Of a stretch of DNA of 64,000 nt, positions 54,651-64,000 are shown one piece after another. The stretch covers positions 70,222 to 134,221 of the forward strand of contig NZ_CAJLKP010000006.1 in assembly GCF_905207245.1 (NCBI RefSeq), written 5' to 3'. The first letter of the stretch is position 1, and every line of letters starts with the position of its first letter. This DNA comes from an uncultured Bacteroides sp. Its GTDB lineage: Bacteria > Bacteroidota > Bacteroidia > Bacteroidales > Bacteroidaceae. A model generated the notes under the pieces. It made no database searches. It saw only the letters and a list, made by a program, of their open reading frames with translations, and was not told the origin of the DNA. Position numbers and translations under genes: made by a program.

Positions 54651-57428
54651 ATGAATAAAAGATTCAATATATTTTTGGCTGGTGTGTTGTGTTCACTTGG
54701 CGTGATGGCGCAGGAAGACACATTGTCAGTCCGTCAGAATAATGAGGTGATAGAACTGGGACGTTCTGTCGCTCTCGATACGAAGGAGATGACCGGTGCA
54801 ATCTCTGTTACTTCAAATCTCTCACATAAGAATAGCATTAAACCGTCTAACCAGTTGTTTGGTACACTTCCCGGACTGACGGTGCTGCAGAAATCCGGAA
54901 CTGTTTGGGAAGACGGTGCAACACTGTATATACGTGGAAACGGTTCTTTAAACTCCAATAGTCCGCTGGTATTGGTAGATGGCTTCGAACGCTCGATTGA
55001 TGAATTAAGCTCTGAGGAAATAGAATCCGTAAGTGTACTGAAAGATGCAGTGGCTACCAGTTTGTATGGTATACGTGGTGCCAATGGTGTCATTCTTGTA
55101 AAAACCAAACGGGGAACTGTAGGTGCCCCCAAGATAACTTTTTCCTATGAGTTCAATATGGCAACTCCTAAACGCTTGCCTGAATTTGCAGATGGCTATA
55201 CGTATGCCACTGCTTTGAATGAGGCTATGAGGAACGATGGGCTGGCTCCCCGTTACTCAAACACAGAATTGGATGCATTCAAGAATCAGACTTATCCGGG
55301 CGTTTATCCGAATGTGGATTGGATGGATGAATCCCTGAGAGATATGAGCTATGGGGACAATGTGAATTTCACGGCACAGGGAGGAAGTAAGTTTGTGCGT
55401 TACTATACAATGCTGAACTTCCTGGATAACCGGGGGATACTGAAACCTACATCGGATAACGATGGTTACTCAACACAATTGAAATATTCAAGATTGAATA
55501 TTCGTACAAATCTGGATATTACAGTCACTCCGACGACTACTGTACAGTTGAATTTATTGGGTAACTTTACAGAACACAATCGTCCCGGTGAGAGTACGGA
55601 TAATATTTTCTCTGCATTGTTCCAGGTGCCTTCGGGCGCGTTCCCGGTAAAAACGGACAGAGGAATATGGGGAGGTACGACTAACTATTCCAACAATCCG
55701 GTCGCTCTTATTTCCGGCAGAGGATATGCACGGTCTCAAACGCGTGCCATGTATGCAGATGTACACATGAAGCAGGATTTGTCTGCCATATTGCCCGGTT
55801 GGACAGCAGGCTTTAAAGTAGGTATAGATAACACAGCCTCTTATTGGGATAACAATACCAAGAATTTTGGCTATGAATCAGCTTCTGTTGATTTGGCTAC
55901 CGGTGAGAAGAGCTATTCCACCCTTCGTAATGAAGGTACATTGGGCTTTTCGAAAAGTGTAGGGTCAGTTGCCACTCATTTTAATCTGGAGTTTTATACC
56001 AATTATATAAAGCAGTGGAACAAACATAGTTTGAATGCAACCCTGCTTTACTCAATGGATAAGGCAAAAACAAAGAGCCAGAACTCCGGACGTGCATTTA
56101 TGGACGTAGTGGGTAGTGCGCATTATGCTTACAATAATCGCTATCTGGTTGACTTCTCGCTATCCGGTTCAGCTTCCAGTATACTTGATCCGGACGACCG
56201 CTGGGGGATTTTTCCGGCAATTGGTGCAGGTTGGATTTTGTCTGAAGAGGATTTTATGAAGCAAGATTGGTTGAATCTCTTGAAAGTCAGGGCTTCCTAT
56301 GGTATTTCCGGTCGTGCTGATTATAGCGTAAATCTGTTTCAGGATATTTATGGTAGTGGAAATTCTTTCTATTTTCAGAATGCCACTAATGTGCCCGCTT
56401 CATCATCCGGTATGAAGTACACTCAAATGGGGATTGACGGTTTGACTTATGAGAAATCCCATAAACTGAACGTCGGGGTTGACTTTAGAGCTTGGAACAA
56501 GTTATCGGTAACATTAGATGCATTCTATGATCATCGTACGGATATTCTGGTGAGCAACGGTGGTTCCGTATCTCAGATATTTGGTATGTCTGTACCGAAG
56601 ATCAATAATGGTGTGGTAGATAATAAGGGTGTTGAGGCTTCTTTAGCTTGGGATGATAAAATTGGAAATGTAAAATACCATTTGGGCGGACAGTTCACTT
56701 TTGCCCGCAACAAGATTAAGAATCAGAATGAAGAATACCGTCCCTATGACTATCTGAAACGTACCGGGAATTCTTTAAATCAAATCTACGGTTATGAGGT
56801 AGTAGGAATCTATAAGTCTCAGGATGAAATAGACAATCGTGGCGTGGAACAATTATTAGGTAATGTACGTCCGGGTGATTTGATGTTCAAGGATCAGAAC
56901 GGTGATAATAAGATTGACGCTTACGATCAGGTGCCTTTGGGTTACAATGCCACTTGTCCTGAAATCTATTATTCATTTGATTTAGGATTGGAGTATAAAG
57001 GTTTTGGAGTGTATGCGCTGTTTCAAGGGGTAGGTAACTATAGCAAGATACTGAATACTGCAAGTATTTATCGCCCGATTGTAAGCAACAATACCATCTC
57101 TACTTACTATTGGGAAAACCGCTGGAGTGAAACAAATCCGAATGGAACTTTGCCGCGCCTGACTTATTCCGGATCGGACAATAATTACAATACCAACTCT
57201 ATGTGGGTAACGGATGCCTCCTTTTTGAAGTTGAGAACATTGGAATTGTATTATAACTTCCCAACCAGATTATTGAAGAAAACAGGTTTCCTGGCCGGCG
57301 TGAAAGTATTTGCCCGTGGACATGACTTGTTCTGCCTGGATGGAATCGACCTTCGTGATCCGGAGTCCATTGGTGCCGAGCACCCTACTATGACTCAATA
57401 TGCCTTCGGATTTAATTTATCTTTCTAA
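54651..57428 (+). CDS. Short SusC-like TonB-dependent transporter lacking the carboxypeptidase-like domain (pair 4)
   Basis: 925 residues, over 100 fewer than the other three SusC proteins here. The signal peptide (ending GVMAQ) is followed almost directly by NNEVIELGRSVALDTKEMTGA, which occupies the place of the TonB box, then the plug (SLYGIRGANGVILVKTKRG) and barrel ending YAFGFNLSF. The usual N-terminal carboxypeptidase-regulatory-like domain is absent. No frameshift is visible, so this is probably its natural form. Tightly linked to the following SusD (3 bases). Confidence 0.93.
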   Translation: MNKRFNIFLAGVLCSLGVMAQEDTLSVRQNNEVIELGRSVALDTKEMTGAISVTSNLSHKNSIKPSNQLFGTLPGLTVLQKSGTVWEDGATLYIRGNGSLNSNSPLVLVDGFERSIDELSSEEIESVSVLKDAVATSLYGIRGANGVILVKTKRGTVGAPKITFSYEFNMATPKRLPEFADGYTYATALNEAMRNDGLAPRYSNTELDAFKNQTYPGVYPNVDWMDESLRDMSYGDNVNFTAQGGSKFVRYYTMLNFLDNRGILKPTSDNDGYSTQLKYSRLNIRTNLDITVTPTTTVQLNLLGNFTEHNRPGESTDNIFSALFQVPSGAFPVKTDRGIWGGTTNYSNNPVALISGRGYARSQTRAMYADVHMKQDLSAILPGWTAGFKVGIDNTASYWDNNTKNFGYESASVDLATGEKSYSTLRNEGTLGFSKSVGSVATHFNLEFYTNYIKQWNKHSLNATLLYSMDKAKTKSQNSGRAFMDVVGSAHYAYNNRYLVDFSLSGSASSILDPDDRWGIFPAIGAGWILSEEDFMKQDWLNLLKVRASYGISGRADYSVNLFQDIYGSGNSFYFQNATNVPASSSGMKYTQMGIDGLTYEKSHKLNVGVDFRAWNKLSVTLDAFYDHRTDILVSNGGSVSQIFGMSVPKINNGVVDNKGVEASLAWDDKIGNVKYHLGGQFTFARNKIKNQNEEYRPYDYLKRTGNSLNQIYGYEVVGIYKSQDEIDNRGVEQLLGNVRPGDLMFKDQNGDNKIDAYDQVPLGYNATCPEIYYSFDLGLEYKGFGVYALFQGVGNYSKILNTASIYRPIVSNNTISTYYWENRWSETNPNGTLPRLTYSGSDNNYNTNSMWVTDASFLKLRTLELYYNFPTRLLKKTGFLAGVKVFARGHDLFCLDGIDLRDPESIGAEHPTMTQYAFGFNLSF

Positions 57429-57431
57429 AAA

Positions 57432-59114
57432 ATGAATGTTATGAAATTAAAGAAATTATTTACAATACTTGTATCTGTCAGTTTGTTGGCATCCTGTGAT
57501 TTTATGGATTGCAATGAATCGGATTATTACTCTTTGAAGGAAATTCAGGGGAGCTATAATCGCGTTAAGCAATTTGTGACGGATGTTTATGGCTATCTGC
57601 CTTCAAACTTTTGTAATATCGATGGTGCCATGCTGGATGCTGCGACAGATGATGCCGTTCATATTTATGAATCATCCACCATACAGCGCTTTGTAAATGG
57701 CACTTGGTCGCCTAATTATACGGTAGATGATCAGTTCGCCAATTATTACAACGGCATTCATGATGCAAATTTCTATTTGGATAATCTAACCGGATTGAAG
57801 TTTGAAACATGGGAAAATACGAATGATTATGATAACTGGATGGTTACTTATCCTAATTTTGAGTATGAAATTCGTTTTCTGCGTGCTTATTTCTATTTTG
57901 AGTTGACAAGACGTTATCAGAATGTACCTCTGATAACTAAGGTTGTGACTCAGGAGGAAGCTAATGTGGCGGAACCTGCTTCGGCAGAACAGATCTTTGA
58001 TTTTATCATTTCTGAGTGTACGGAACTTTCAGCAAAGCTCCCTGTAGATTATAAGAAGATGCCTGGCAGTGAATTAGGTCGTGCCACGAGAGGTGCCGCC
58101 CTGGCCTTGAAAGCACGTGTTGCTTTGTATGCAGCCAGTCCGTTGTTTAATACAAGTAATGATAAGAATAAGTGGGTGGCTGCTGCCGAAGCTGCATATG
58201 AGCTTATCGGACAGAGTTCTACTTTAGGATATAAATTGGATGGCAGTTTCTCTAATTTGTTCGGTGCAACCAATACAGCAAGTAGTGAAATGATTTTGGT
58301 ACGTCCTACAGGAACAAGCACAAGTTTTGAGGCTGCTAATTTTCCTATGGGTGTAACCGGTGGTAAGACAACCACTTGTCCGACGGAAAATCTGGCAAGT
58401 GCATTTGAAATGGCAACAGGTGAGGAGTTTGATTGGAATAATGAGGAAATGAGCAAGAATCCTTATGCAGGCAGAGATCCCCGTTTCTATCTGACCCTTG
58501 TACATAATGGCATGGCATGGCCGGCTGCGAACCCCGTTGAGATTTATGAAGGCGGTGCCAATGGTTTGCCTTTGACCAACGCTACATCTACCGGTTACTA
58601 TCTGCGTAAGTACGTGGATAAGAGTATCAGTTTTGAAGCAGGGGCTTCTTCGGCGGCGACTCATCACAACTGGGTGTTGTTCCGCTATGCAGAAGTGCTA
58701 CTGAACTATGCAGAGGCTATGGTGAATGCTTATGGTGATATCAACCATACTACGGATAAATGTGGTATGAGTGCATTGGCAGCTGTGAATGCGGTCCGTG
58801 GCAGAGCAGGGGTGAATATGCCCGCTTTACCGGGGACTCTGTCTCCTACAGAGTTCTTGAAACGTGTGAAAAATGAACGTAGAATAGAGCTTGCTTTTGA
58901 AGGGCACCGTTTTTGGGATCTTCGCCGTTGGAAAGAGTTGGATGAATCCAAAGATATTTATGGAGTGAAAATCACAAAAGATAGCGATGAAGTGAACTAT
59001 AAAAAGTTTACATTAGACTCCAGAAAGATAAGTGATAAATTGTATTTTTATCCGATAGCAAATACAGAGCTCTTTAAAAATAAGAATCTGAATCAGAATC
59101 CTGGCTGGGAATAA
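57432..59114 (+). CDS. SusD-like glycan-binding lipoprotein (pair 4)
   Basis: RagB/SusD family, 560 residues (the fourth codon is also an ATG), lipoprotein signal ending LLASC then DFMDCNESDYYSL. Signatures are FLRAYFYFELTRRYQNVPLI, YAEVLLNYAEAMVNAYGD, VNAVRGRAGVNMP and ERRIELAFEGHRFWDLRRWK; it ends NPGWE. Followed by a strong terminator-like hairpin, so the two downstream enzymes may be transcribed at a lower level or from their own promoter. Confidence 0.95.
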   Translation: MNVMKLKKLFTILVSVSLLASCDFMDCNESDYYSLKEIQGSYNRVKQFVTDVYGYLPSNFCNIDGAMLDAATDDAVHIYESSTIQRFVNGTWSPNYTVDDQFANYYNGIHDANFYLDNLTGLKFETWENTNDYDNWMVTYPNFEYEIRFLRAYFYFELTRRYQNVPLITKVVTQEEANVAEPASAEQIFDFIISECTELSAKLPVDYKKMPGSELGRATRGAALALKARVALYAASPLFNTSNDKNKWVAAAEAAYELIGQSSTLGYKLDGSFSNLFGATNTASSEMILVRPTGTSTSFEAANFPMGVTGGKTTTCPTENLASAFEMATGEEFDWNNEEMSKNPYAGRDPRFYLTLVHNGMAWPAANPVEIYEGGANGLPLTNATSTGYYLRKYVDKSISFEAGASSAATHHNWVLFRYAEVLLNYAEAMVNAYGDINHTTDKCGMSALAAVNAVRGRAGVNMPALPGTLSPTEFLKRVKNERRIELAFEGHRFWDLRRWKELDESKDIYGVKITKDSDEVNYKKFTLDSRKISDKLYFYPIANTELFKNKNLNQNPGWE

Positions 59115-59126
59115 TCAAATTCATAT

Positions 59127-59165
59127 AAAAGGCCACACCGATGGTAATATAGGCGTGGCCTTTTT
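59127..59165 (+). terminator. Terminator-like hairpin between SusD and GH88
   Basis: AAAAGGCCAC (59127-59136) pairs with GTGGCCTTTT (59155-59164), followed by a T-run. A good intrinsic terminator placed inside the plus-strand gene series, so it may attenuate expression of GH88 and GH2. Confidence 0.85.
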
Positions 59166-59240
59166 ATAGAAACGATGACGAAAATAGAAATTAAGGGTGG
59201 AACAAAATGTACTGTTGTAAAAAGATATAAAAGATATATA

Positions 59241-60485
59241 ATGAAAGCATTTTACATTTTATGCATATCGGTATTAGTGTTGATTGCATGTAGCGGAAGA
59301 GAGAATACAGAATTTGTAAAACGTGGGTTTGACCGGGCGGAACAGCAATTATCGAATCAGTTAAAGGTTGTGCCTGAAACAACTGACTATCCTCGTACGA
59401 TAGGCAAGGATGGTAAACTCAGGGTAACTCATAAAAATGACTGGACAGAGGGATTTTATCCTGGATGTTTGTGGTATGTATATGAATATACAGGTAAGGA
59501 AAACTGGAAAAATGCTGCCTTGAAATGGACAGAGGCACTTGAACCCTTAAAGAAATTGACTAATCATCACGATATTGGTTTTCTGATGTATTGTAGTTTT
59601 GGAAATGCATATCGTTTGACTGGGAATGAGGCTTATAAGGATATTCTGGTTGAATCAGCCCGCTCATTGTGTACTCGTTTTAATGAAAAAACAGGTAGTA
59701 TCAAGTCGTGGAATTACCGGAAAGCATGGAATGGCAAAGATGAGTGGTTTTATCCGGTTATTATTGACAATATGATGAACTTGGAACTACTGTATTTTGC
59801 CACCAAAGTGACTGGAGACTCCATTTATGCTCAAATAGCTAATCGGCATGCCGAGACAGCGGCCAGGAATCAGTTCCGTGAAGATTATAGTAATTATCAT
59901 GTTGTTAATTATGATGAAGAAACAGGGGAGGTGCTGAATCGGGCCACCTGCCAGGGATTTTCTGATAACTCAGCATGGGCTCGTGGGCAAGCTTGGGCCA
60001 TTTACGGGTACACGATGGCCTATCGTGAGACTCATAGAAAAGATTTTTTGGAGATGGCTGTTCATACGGCTGATTTCTGGCTGAATCATCCGAATTTGCC
60101 GGAAGATGGAATACCATATTGGGACTTTAATGCTGGTCAGGAGGGATATGTACCTGACTGGAATTATGATCCGCAAAAGTATAAAGTTATACCGCGTGAT
60201 GCTTCGGCGGCGGCGATTGCGGCCTCTGCCTTTCTGGAGTTGGCGGATTATGTGGCAGAGGGGGAAAAATATAATGCTGCAGCAATACACATACTACAGT
60301 CTCTTTCTTCTCCCGCCTATCTGGCGGAACCGGATACGAATTGCAATTTTATATTGATGCATAGTGTAGGAAGTATACCGCATGGCGAAGAGATTGATGT
60401 TCCTTTGGTATATGCTGATTATTATTATTTGGAAGCTTTGATGAGATATGAGGACAAAATAAAGGGCAAAAAAGATAATAATTGA
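59241..60485 (+). CDS. GH88-like unsaturated glucuronyl hydrolase, lipoprotein
   Basis: 414 residues from the ATG at 59241, giving a lipoprotein signal ending LIAC (Cys17); the in-frame start at 59175 lies inside the preceding terminator region's flank and lacks a signal. (alpha/alpha)6 barrel with the two Asp expected of unsaturated glucuronyl hydrolases: D111 in NHHDIGFLMY and D176 in VIIDNMMNLELL. Also WARGQAWAIYGY and PYWDFNA. It removes delta-4,5-unsaturated uronic acid from lyase products, the natural partner of the PL8 enzyme at 39313. Confidence 0.92.
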   Translation: MKAFYILCISVLVLIACSGRENTEFVKRGFDRAEQQLSNQLKVVPETTDYPRTIGKDGKLRVTHKNDWTEGFYPGCLWYVYEYTGKENWKNAALKWTEALEPLKKLTNHHDIGFLMYCSFGNAYRLTGNEAYKDILVESARSLCTRFNEKTGSIKSWNYRKAWNGKDEWFYPVIIDNMMNLELLYFATKVTGDSIYAQIANRHAETAARNQFREDYSNYHVVNYDEETGEVLNRATCQGFSDNSAWARGQAWAIYGYTMAYRETHRKDFLEMAVHTADFWLNHPNLPEDGIPYWDFNAGQEGYVPDWNYDPQKYKVIPRDASAAAIAASAFLELADYVAEGEKYNAAAIHILQSLSSPAYLAEPDTNCNFILMHSVGSIPHGEEIDVPLVYADYYYLEALMRYEDKIKGKKDNN

Positions 60486-60547
60486 GTATATTTATATTGA
60501 AAAATTAGTTTAATTTGCAAATTATCTGTGTAACATAATCTAATAGT

Positions 60548-63500
60548 ATGAATAGAAGTAGAATGGCTTTATTGGGAGCTTGTATATTAAGTCTCTCTGC
60601 AGTAGTAGCAAATGCCGGCGAAAAGCCTGCGCATGTTCTCCCTTATTGGCAGGACATACAGACTGTCTCCGTGAATAGGGAATCCCCCCGTACAGCTTTC
60701 ATGACGTATGATACCCGTCAGGCGGCATTGAGTGGGAAATATGAAAGCAGTAAGTATTATAAGTTGCTTAATGGAACCTGGAAATTCTATTATTCGGATT
60801 CACATCATAATTTACCTGCGGATGCTGTTCAAACGGTAGCTGAGATGAAAGGATGGAATGATATTCAGGTTCCTGGAAACTGGGAGGCGCAAGGATATGG
60901 TATACCTATTTATACCAATCACGGATATGAATTTAAGGCACTCAATCCACAACCTCCACAGTTGCCCGATGATATACCGGTGGGTATTTATCGTCGGGAA
61001 ATAACAATTCCGGAAGATTGGATGTCACGCGATATCTATTTGCATATAGCAGGAGCTAAATCCGGTGTCTATGTATATTTAAATGGGCAGGAAGTCGGTT
61101 ATAATGAGGATTCCAAAAATCCTGCAGAATTTTTGATAAATAAATATATACGGGATGGTCAGAATACACTGGTTCTGAAGATATTTCGCTGGAGTACCGG
61201 TTCATATCTGGAATGCCAGGATTTTTGGCGTATGAGTGGCATTGAACGTGACGTCTTCCTTTATTCTCAGCCCAAAACGGCAGTGAAAGATTTTCGAGTG
61301 GTTTCTACCTTGGATGATAGTTATACAAATGGTATTTTTAAGTTGGCTGTTGATATCCGTAATAATGTTCCGGCGGGTAAAAACTTGCAGGTGCTTTACG
61401 AGTTGATAGACAAATCCTCCGGAAAGGCAGTTGTTACGTCCACAGGGGATTGTAATGTAAAAGGTACGGGTGTCCAGACTGTTACATTTGATGCAAACCT
61501 ACCGGAAGTAAAAACCTGGACATCTGAATCTCCCAATCTATATAAACTGTTGATTACACTGAAAGAAGGAGATAAGGTGACTGAGGTTATTCCTTTTAAT
61601 GTTGGTTTCCGACGAATTGAAATCAGAGAAATAAATCAGAAAGCTAAGAATGGAAAGCCATATGTAGTACTTATGATTAACGGACAACCTTTAAAATTGA
61701 AGGGAGTCAATATCCATGAACATGATGAACGGACAGGTCACTATGTGACGGAAGAGTTGATGCGCAAGGATTTTGAACTGATGAAACGTAATAATATAAA
61801 TACGGTTCGCCTCTGTCATTATCCGCAAGATCGCCGCTTTTATGAATTATGTGATGAATTCGGACTGTATGTATATGATGAAGCTAATATAGAATCACAT
61901 GGAATGTATTATGATTTGCGCAGAGGCGGAACATTAGGTAACAACCCGGAATGGCTGAAGCCGCATATGTATCGTACGATGAATATGTATGAACGTAATA
62001 AGAACCATCCTTCTGTTACATTCTGGTCTTTAGGAAATGAGGCTGGCAATGGATACAATTTCTATCAGACATATCTTTGGGTGAAAGAGCAAGATAAAAA
62101 CCTGATGAATAGGCCTGTGAATTATGAACGGGCACAGTGGGAGTGGAATTCGGATATGTATGTGCCGCAATACCCCAGTGCAGAATGGCTGAGATATATT
62201 GGAGAAACAGGTTCCGACCGTCCGGTGGTTCCTTCGGAATACTCTCATGCCATGGGTAATTCGAATGGTAATTTGTGGGACCAATGGAAAGAAATTTATA
62301 AATATCCCAATCTTCAGGGCGGATACATTTGGGACTGGGTGGATCAAGGATTATTAAGGACGGATGAAAAAGGGCGTCAGTACTGGGCATATGGAGGTGA
62401 TTATGGTGTAAATATGCCGAGTGACGGTAATTTCTGTTGCAATGGTTTGGTTGGCCCCGACCGTAAACCGCATCCTGCTATAGCAGAAGTGAAATATGTA
62501 CATCAGAATGTTGCTTTTAATGCTATTGATATAGCCACTGGTAAGTATAAAGTCATTAATCGCTTCTACTTTACAAATCTGAAAAAATATACCATCCAGT
62601 ATGAATTGCGTGCTAATGGCATTGTTGTGAAAAAAGGAAAACTGACTTTGGATGTAGCTCCGCAGACCGAAAAAGAATTCTCTATTCCTGTGAAGGATGT
62701 GAGAGGAAAAGTGGGAGTGGAATACTTTGTACATTTTAGTGTAGTCACTAATCAGCCTGAGCCATTGATACCGGTAGGGTATGAAATAGCTTATGAACAA
62801 TTCAGATTACCAACAGAAGTTGACAGAATAGCATATAAAACGACTGGCCCGACTTTAGATTGGAAGGAAGAAGGGGATAACTTAGTTGTTTCTTCTTCTA
62901 AAGTATACTTTGAATTTAACCGTACTTCGGGGATGGTTACTTCCTACAAAGTGAATGGCGTTGAATATTTTGATAAAAAATTTGGAGTACAACCTAATTT
63001 CTGGCGTACGCCCAATGATAATGATTATGGTAATACAAATCCAAAGCGTTTGCAGATATGGAAAACTTCAAGCCATAACTTTAAAATAAGTAATGCTTCT
63101 GTAAAAATGGAAGGAAAGAATGCTGTCGTGGGAGTAGTTTATGACTTACCGGCCGGCAACCAATATCTGATAGATTATAATATATATCCGGATGGAGTGA
63201 TAAATGTAGCGGTGAAGTTTATTGCAACCAATCAGAATGCAGTAGAAACTGATATCCTGGAAGATACTCATCTTGCTACTTATACTCCCGGCAAAAAGCA
63301 GGAAAAGAAGAATCTGCTTGAAGTGCCTCGTATCGGCGTGCGTTTCCGCATACCACAGGACATGAATATAGTAGAATATTTTGGGCGTGGACCGGAAGAA
63401 AATTATATAGATCGTAATGCCGGAACTATGGTGGGGCGCTATAAAACAACTGCTGATGACATGTATGTAGACTATGTGCGTCCTCAGGAAAATGGACATC

Positions 63501-63919
63501 GCACAGATACTCGCTGGGTTGCTTTAACGAAAAAGAACGGTTGTGGTCTGTTGATACAGGCGGAACGGACAATAGGGTTCAATGCATTGAGAAATGCAGT
63601 AGAAGATTTTGATTCGGAAGACTCATCACACCCATATCAATGGCGGAATCGCTCTCCGGAAGAGATTAAGGACCACAATATGGATGAAGCCAGAAATGTC
63701 CTGCGAAAAATGACCCATGTTAATGACATTGTTTTCCGGGATTTTGTGGAGGTATGCGTTGATATGAGACAACAGGGAGTAGCTGGCTATGATAGCTGGG
63801 GGGCAAAAGTGCAACCCGGATATACGATACCTGCTAATCAAAACTATGAGTGGGGTTTCACATTTGTGCCGGTGAAGGCTGGAAATGATTTAGACCGGTC
63901 ACTTCGCTACAATTATTGA
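60548..63919 (+). CDS. GH2 beta-galactosidase-like enzyme
   Basis: 1123 residues with a signal peptide ending VANAG; the length and order match LacZ-type GH2: jelly-roll sugar-binding domain (about 60-240), immunoglobulin-like domain, TIM barrel, then a C-terminal beta-galactosidase small-chain-like domain (about 830-1120). Acid/base E498 lies in WSLGNEAGNG and nucleophile E564 in VVPSEYSHAMGNSNG. Beta-galactosidase is most likely; a related beta-glycosidase such as beta-glucuronidase is less so, since the motifs follow LacZ. Last gene of the second locus. Confidence 0.92.
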   Translation: MNRSRMALLGACILSLSAVVANAGEKPAHVLPYWQDIQTVSVNRESPRTAFMTYDTRQAALSGKYESSKYYKLLNGTWKFYYSDSHHNLPADAVQTVAEMKGWNDIQVPGNWEAQGYGIPIYTNHGYEFKALNPQPPQLPDDIPVGIYRREITIPEDWMSRDIYLHIAGAKSGVYVYLNGQEVGYNEDSKNPAEFLINKYIRDGQNTLVLKIFRWSTGSYLECQDFWRMSGIERDVFLYSQPKTAVKDFRVVSTLDDSYTNGIFKLAVDIRNNVPAGKNLQVLYELIDKSSGKAVVTSTGDCNVKGTGVQTVTFDANLPEVKTWTSESPNLYKLLITLKEGDKVTEVIPFNVGFRRIEIREINQKAKNGKPYVVLMINGQPLKLKGVNIHEHDERTGHYVTEELMRKDFELMKRNNINTVRLCHYPQDRRFYELCDEFGLYVYDEANIESHGMYYDLRRGGTLGNNPEWLKPHMYRTMNMYERNKNHPSVTFWSLGNEAGNGYNFYQTYLWVKEQDKNLMNRPVNYERAQWEWNSDMYVPQYPSAEWLRYIGETGSDRPVVPSEYSHAMGNSNGNLWDQWKEIYKYPNLQGGYIWDWVDQGLLRTDEKGRQYWAYGGDYGVNMPSDGNFCCNGLVGPDRKPHPAIAEVKYVHQNVAFNAIDIATGKYKVINRFYFTNLKKYTIQYELRANGIVVKKGKLTLDVAPQTEKEFSIPVKDVRGKVGVEYFVHFSVVTNQPEPLIPVGYEIAYEQFRLPTEVDRIAYKTTGPTLDWKEEGDNLVVSSSKVYFEFNRTSGMVTSYKVNGVEYFDKKFGVQPNFWRTPNDNDYGNTNPKRLQIWKTSSHNFKISNASVKMEGKNAVVGVVYDLPAGNQYLIDYNIYPDGVINVAVKFIATNQNAVETDILEDTHLATYTPGKKQEKKNLLEVPRIGVRFRIPQDMNIVEYFGRGPEENYIDRNAGTMVGRYKTTADDMYVDYVRPQENGHRTDTRWVALTKKNGCGLLIQAERTIGFNALRNAVEDFDSEDSSHPYQWRNRSPEEIKDHNMDEARNVLRKMTHVNDIVFRDFVEVCVDMRQQGVAGYDSWGAKVQPGYTIPANQNYEWGFTFVPVKAGNDLDRSLRYNY

Positions 63920-63929
63920 ATTAGTTACG

Positions 63930-64000
63930 AGCTACGGGCTACAAGCTACAAGTAGCTGCGCTATGTTCCGAAAGGCACTTGTAGCTTGTAGCCTGTAGCT
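63930..64000. repeat. Long inverted repeat of the GCTACAAGCTACAAG family, second copy
   Basis: Arms 63930-63953 and 63977-64000 are reverse complements at 23 of 24 positions, with a 23-base loop. The arm core GGCTACAAGCTACAAGT matches the element at 4846-4933. It lies directly after the GH2 stop and reaches the window edge, so its right end may be incomplete. Confidence 0.88.

Overview
The window comes from a gut Bacteroides or close relative. The signs are four SusC/SusD pairs, hybrid two-component regulators (HTCS), lipoproteins with Cys just after a short signal peptide, TAnnTTTG-type -7 promoter boxes, and few Shine-Dalgarno sequences. The order arabinose genes, arabinan utilisation locus, galK, sugar permease, galM, manA is, from memory, that of the B. 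thetaiotaomicron BT0350-BT0373 region. The species cannot be fixed from the sequence alone.

Layout. (1) 1-205: 23-bp tandem repeats and a dispersed-type inverted repeat. (2) 206-7796, minus strand: an L-arabinose catabolic operon read galM-like, Na+/sugar symporter, araR (Nudix-type regulator), araD, araA, araB. (3) 8073-22338, minus strand: the outer-membrane part of an arabinan utilisation locus. It reads large LamG-type lipoprotein, SusC, SusD, SusC, SusD, small Fn3-like lipoprotein, GH43 endo-arabinanase, terminator. (4) 22705-26967, minus: the locus HTCS, divergent from 27138-31620, plus: GH43, GH51, GH43. (5) 31737-36609: galactose genes galK, permease and galM (minus) divergent from manA (plus). 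(6) 36673-39124: a small YtxH/holin-like envelope operon, a possible 40-residue small protein, a small lipocalin-like lipoprotein and a SPOR lipoprotein. (7) 39313-63919: a second, less familiar utilisation locus. On minus it has GH95, GH105 and PL8; on plus, an HTCS interrupted by one in-frame TGA, then SusC, SusD, short SusC, SusD, GH88-like and GH2.

How it works together. Arabinan would be bound and cut at the surface by the lipoproteins and GH43 enzymes, imported by the two SusCD pairs and reduced to L-arabinose by GH51 and GH43. The arabinose would then be carried by the symporter and channelled through AraA, AraB and AraD to xylulose 5-phosphate. Both arms of the arabinan locus carry the same promoter architecture: two TTGTCCACCT direct repeats 21 bp apart, then 19 bp, then a TAnnTTTG box. 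This is very likely the operator of the adjacent HTCS. The second locus pairs a PL8 lyase with two unsaturated-uronyl hydrolases (GH88, GH105), a GH95 and a GH2, with no sulfatase in view. It therefore probably targets an unsulfated, uronic-acid-containing polymer with galactose or fucose decorations. The exact glycan is unknown, and its regulator looks broken.
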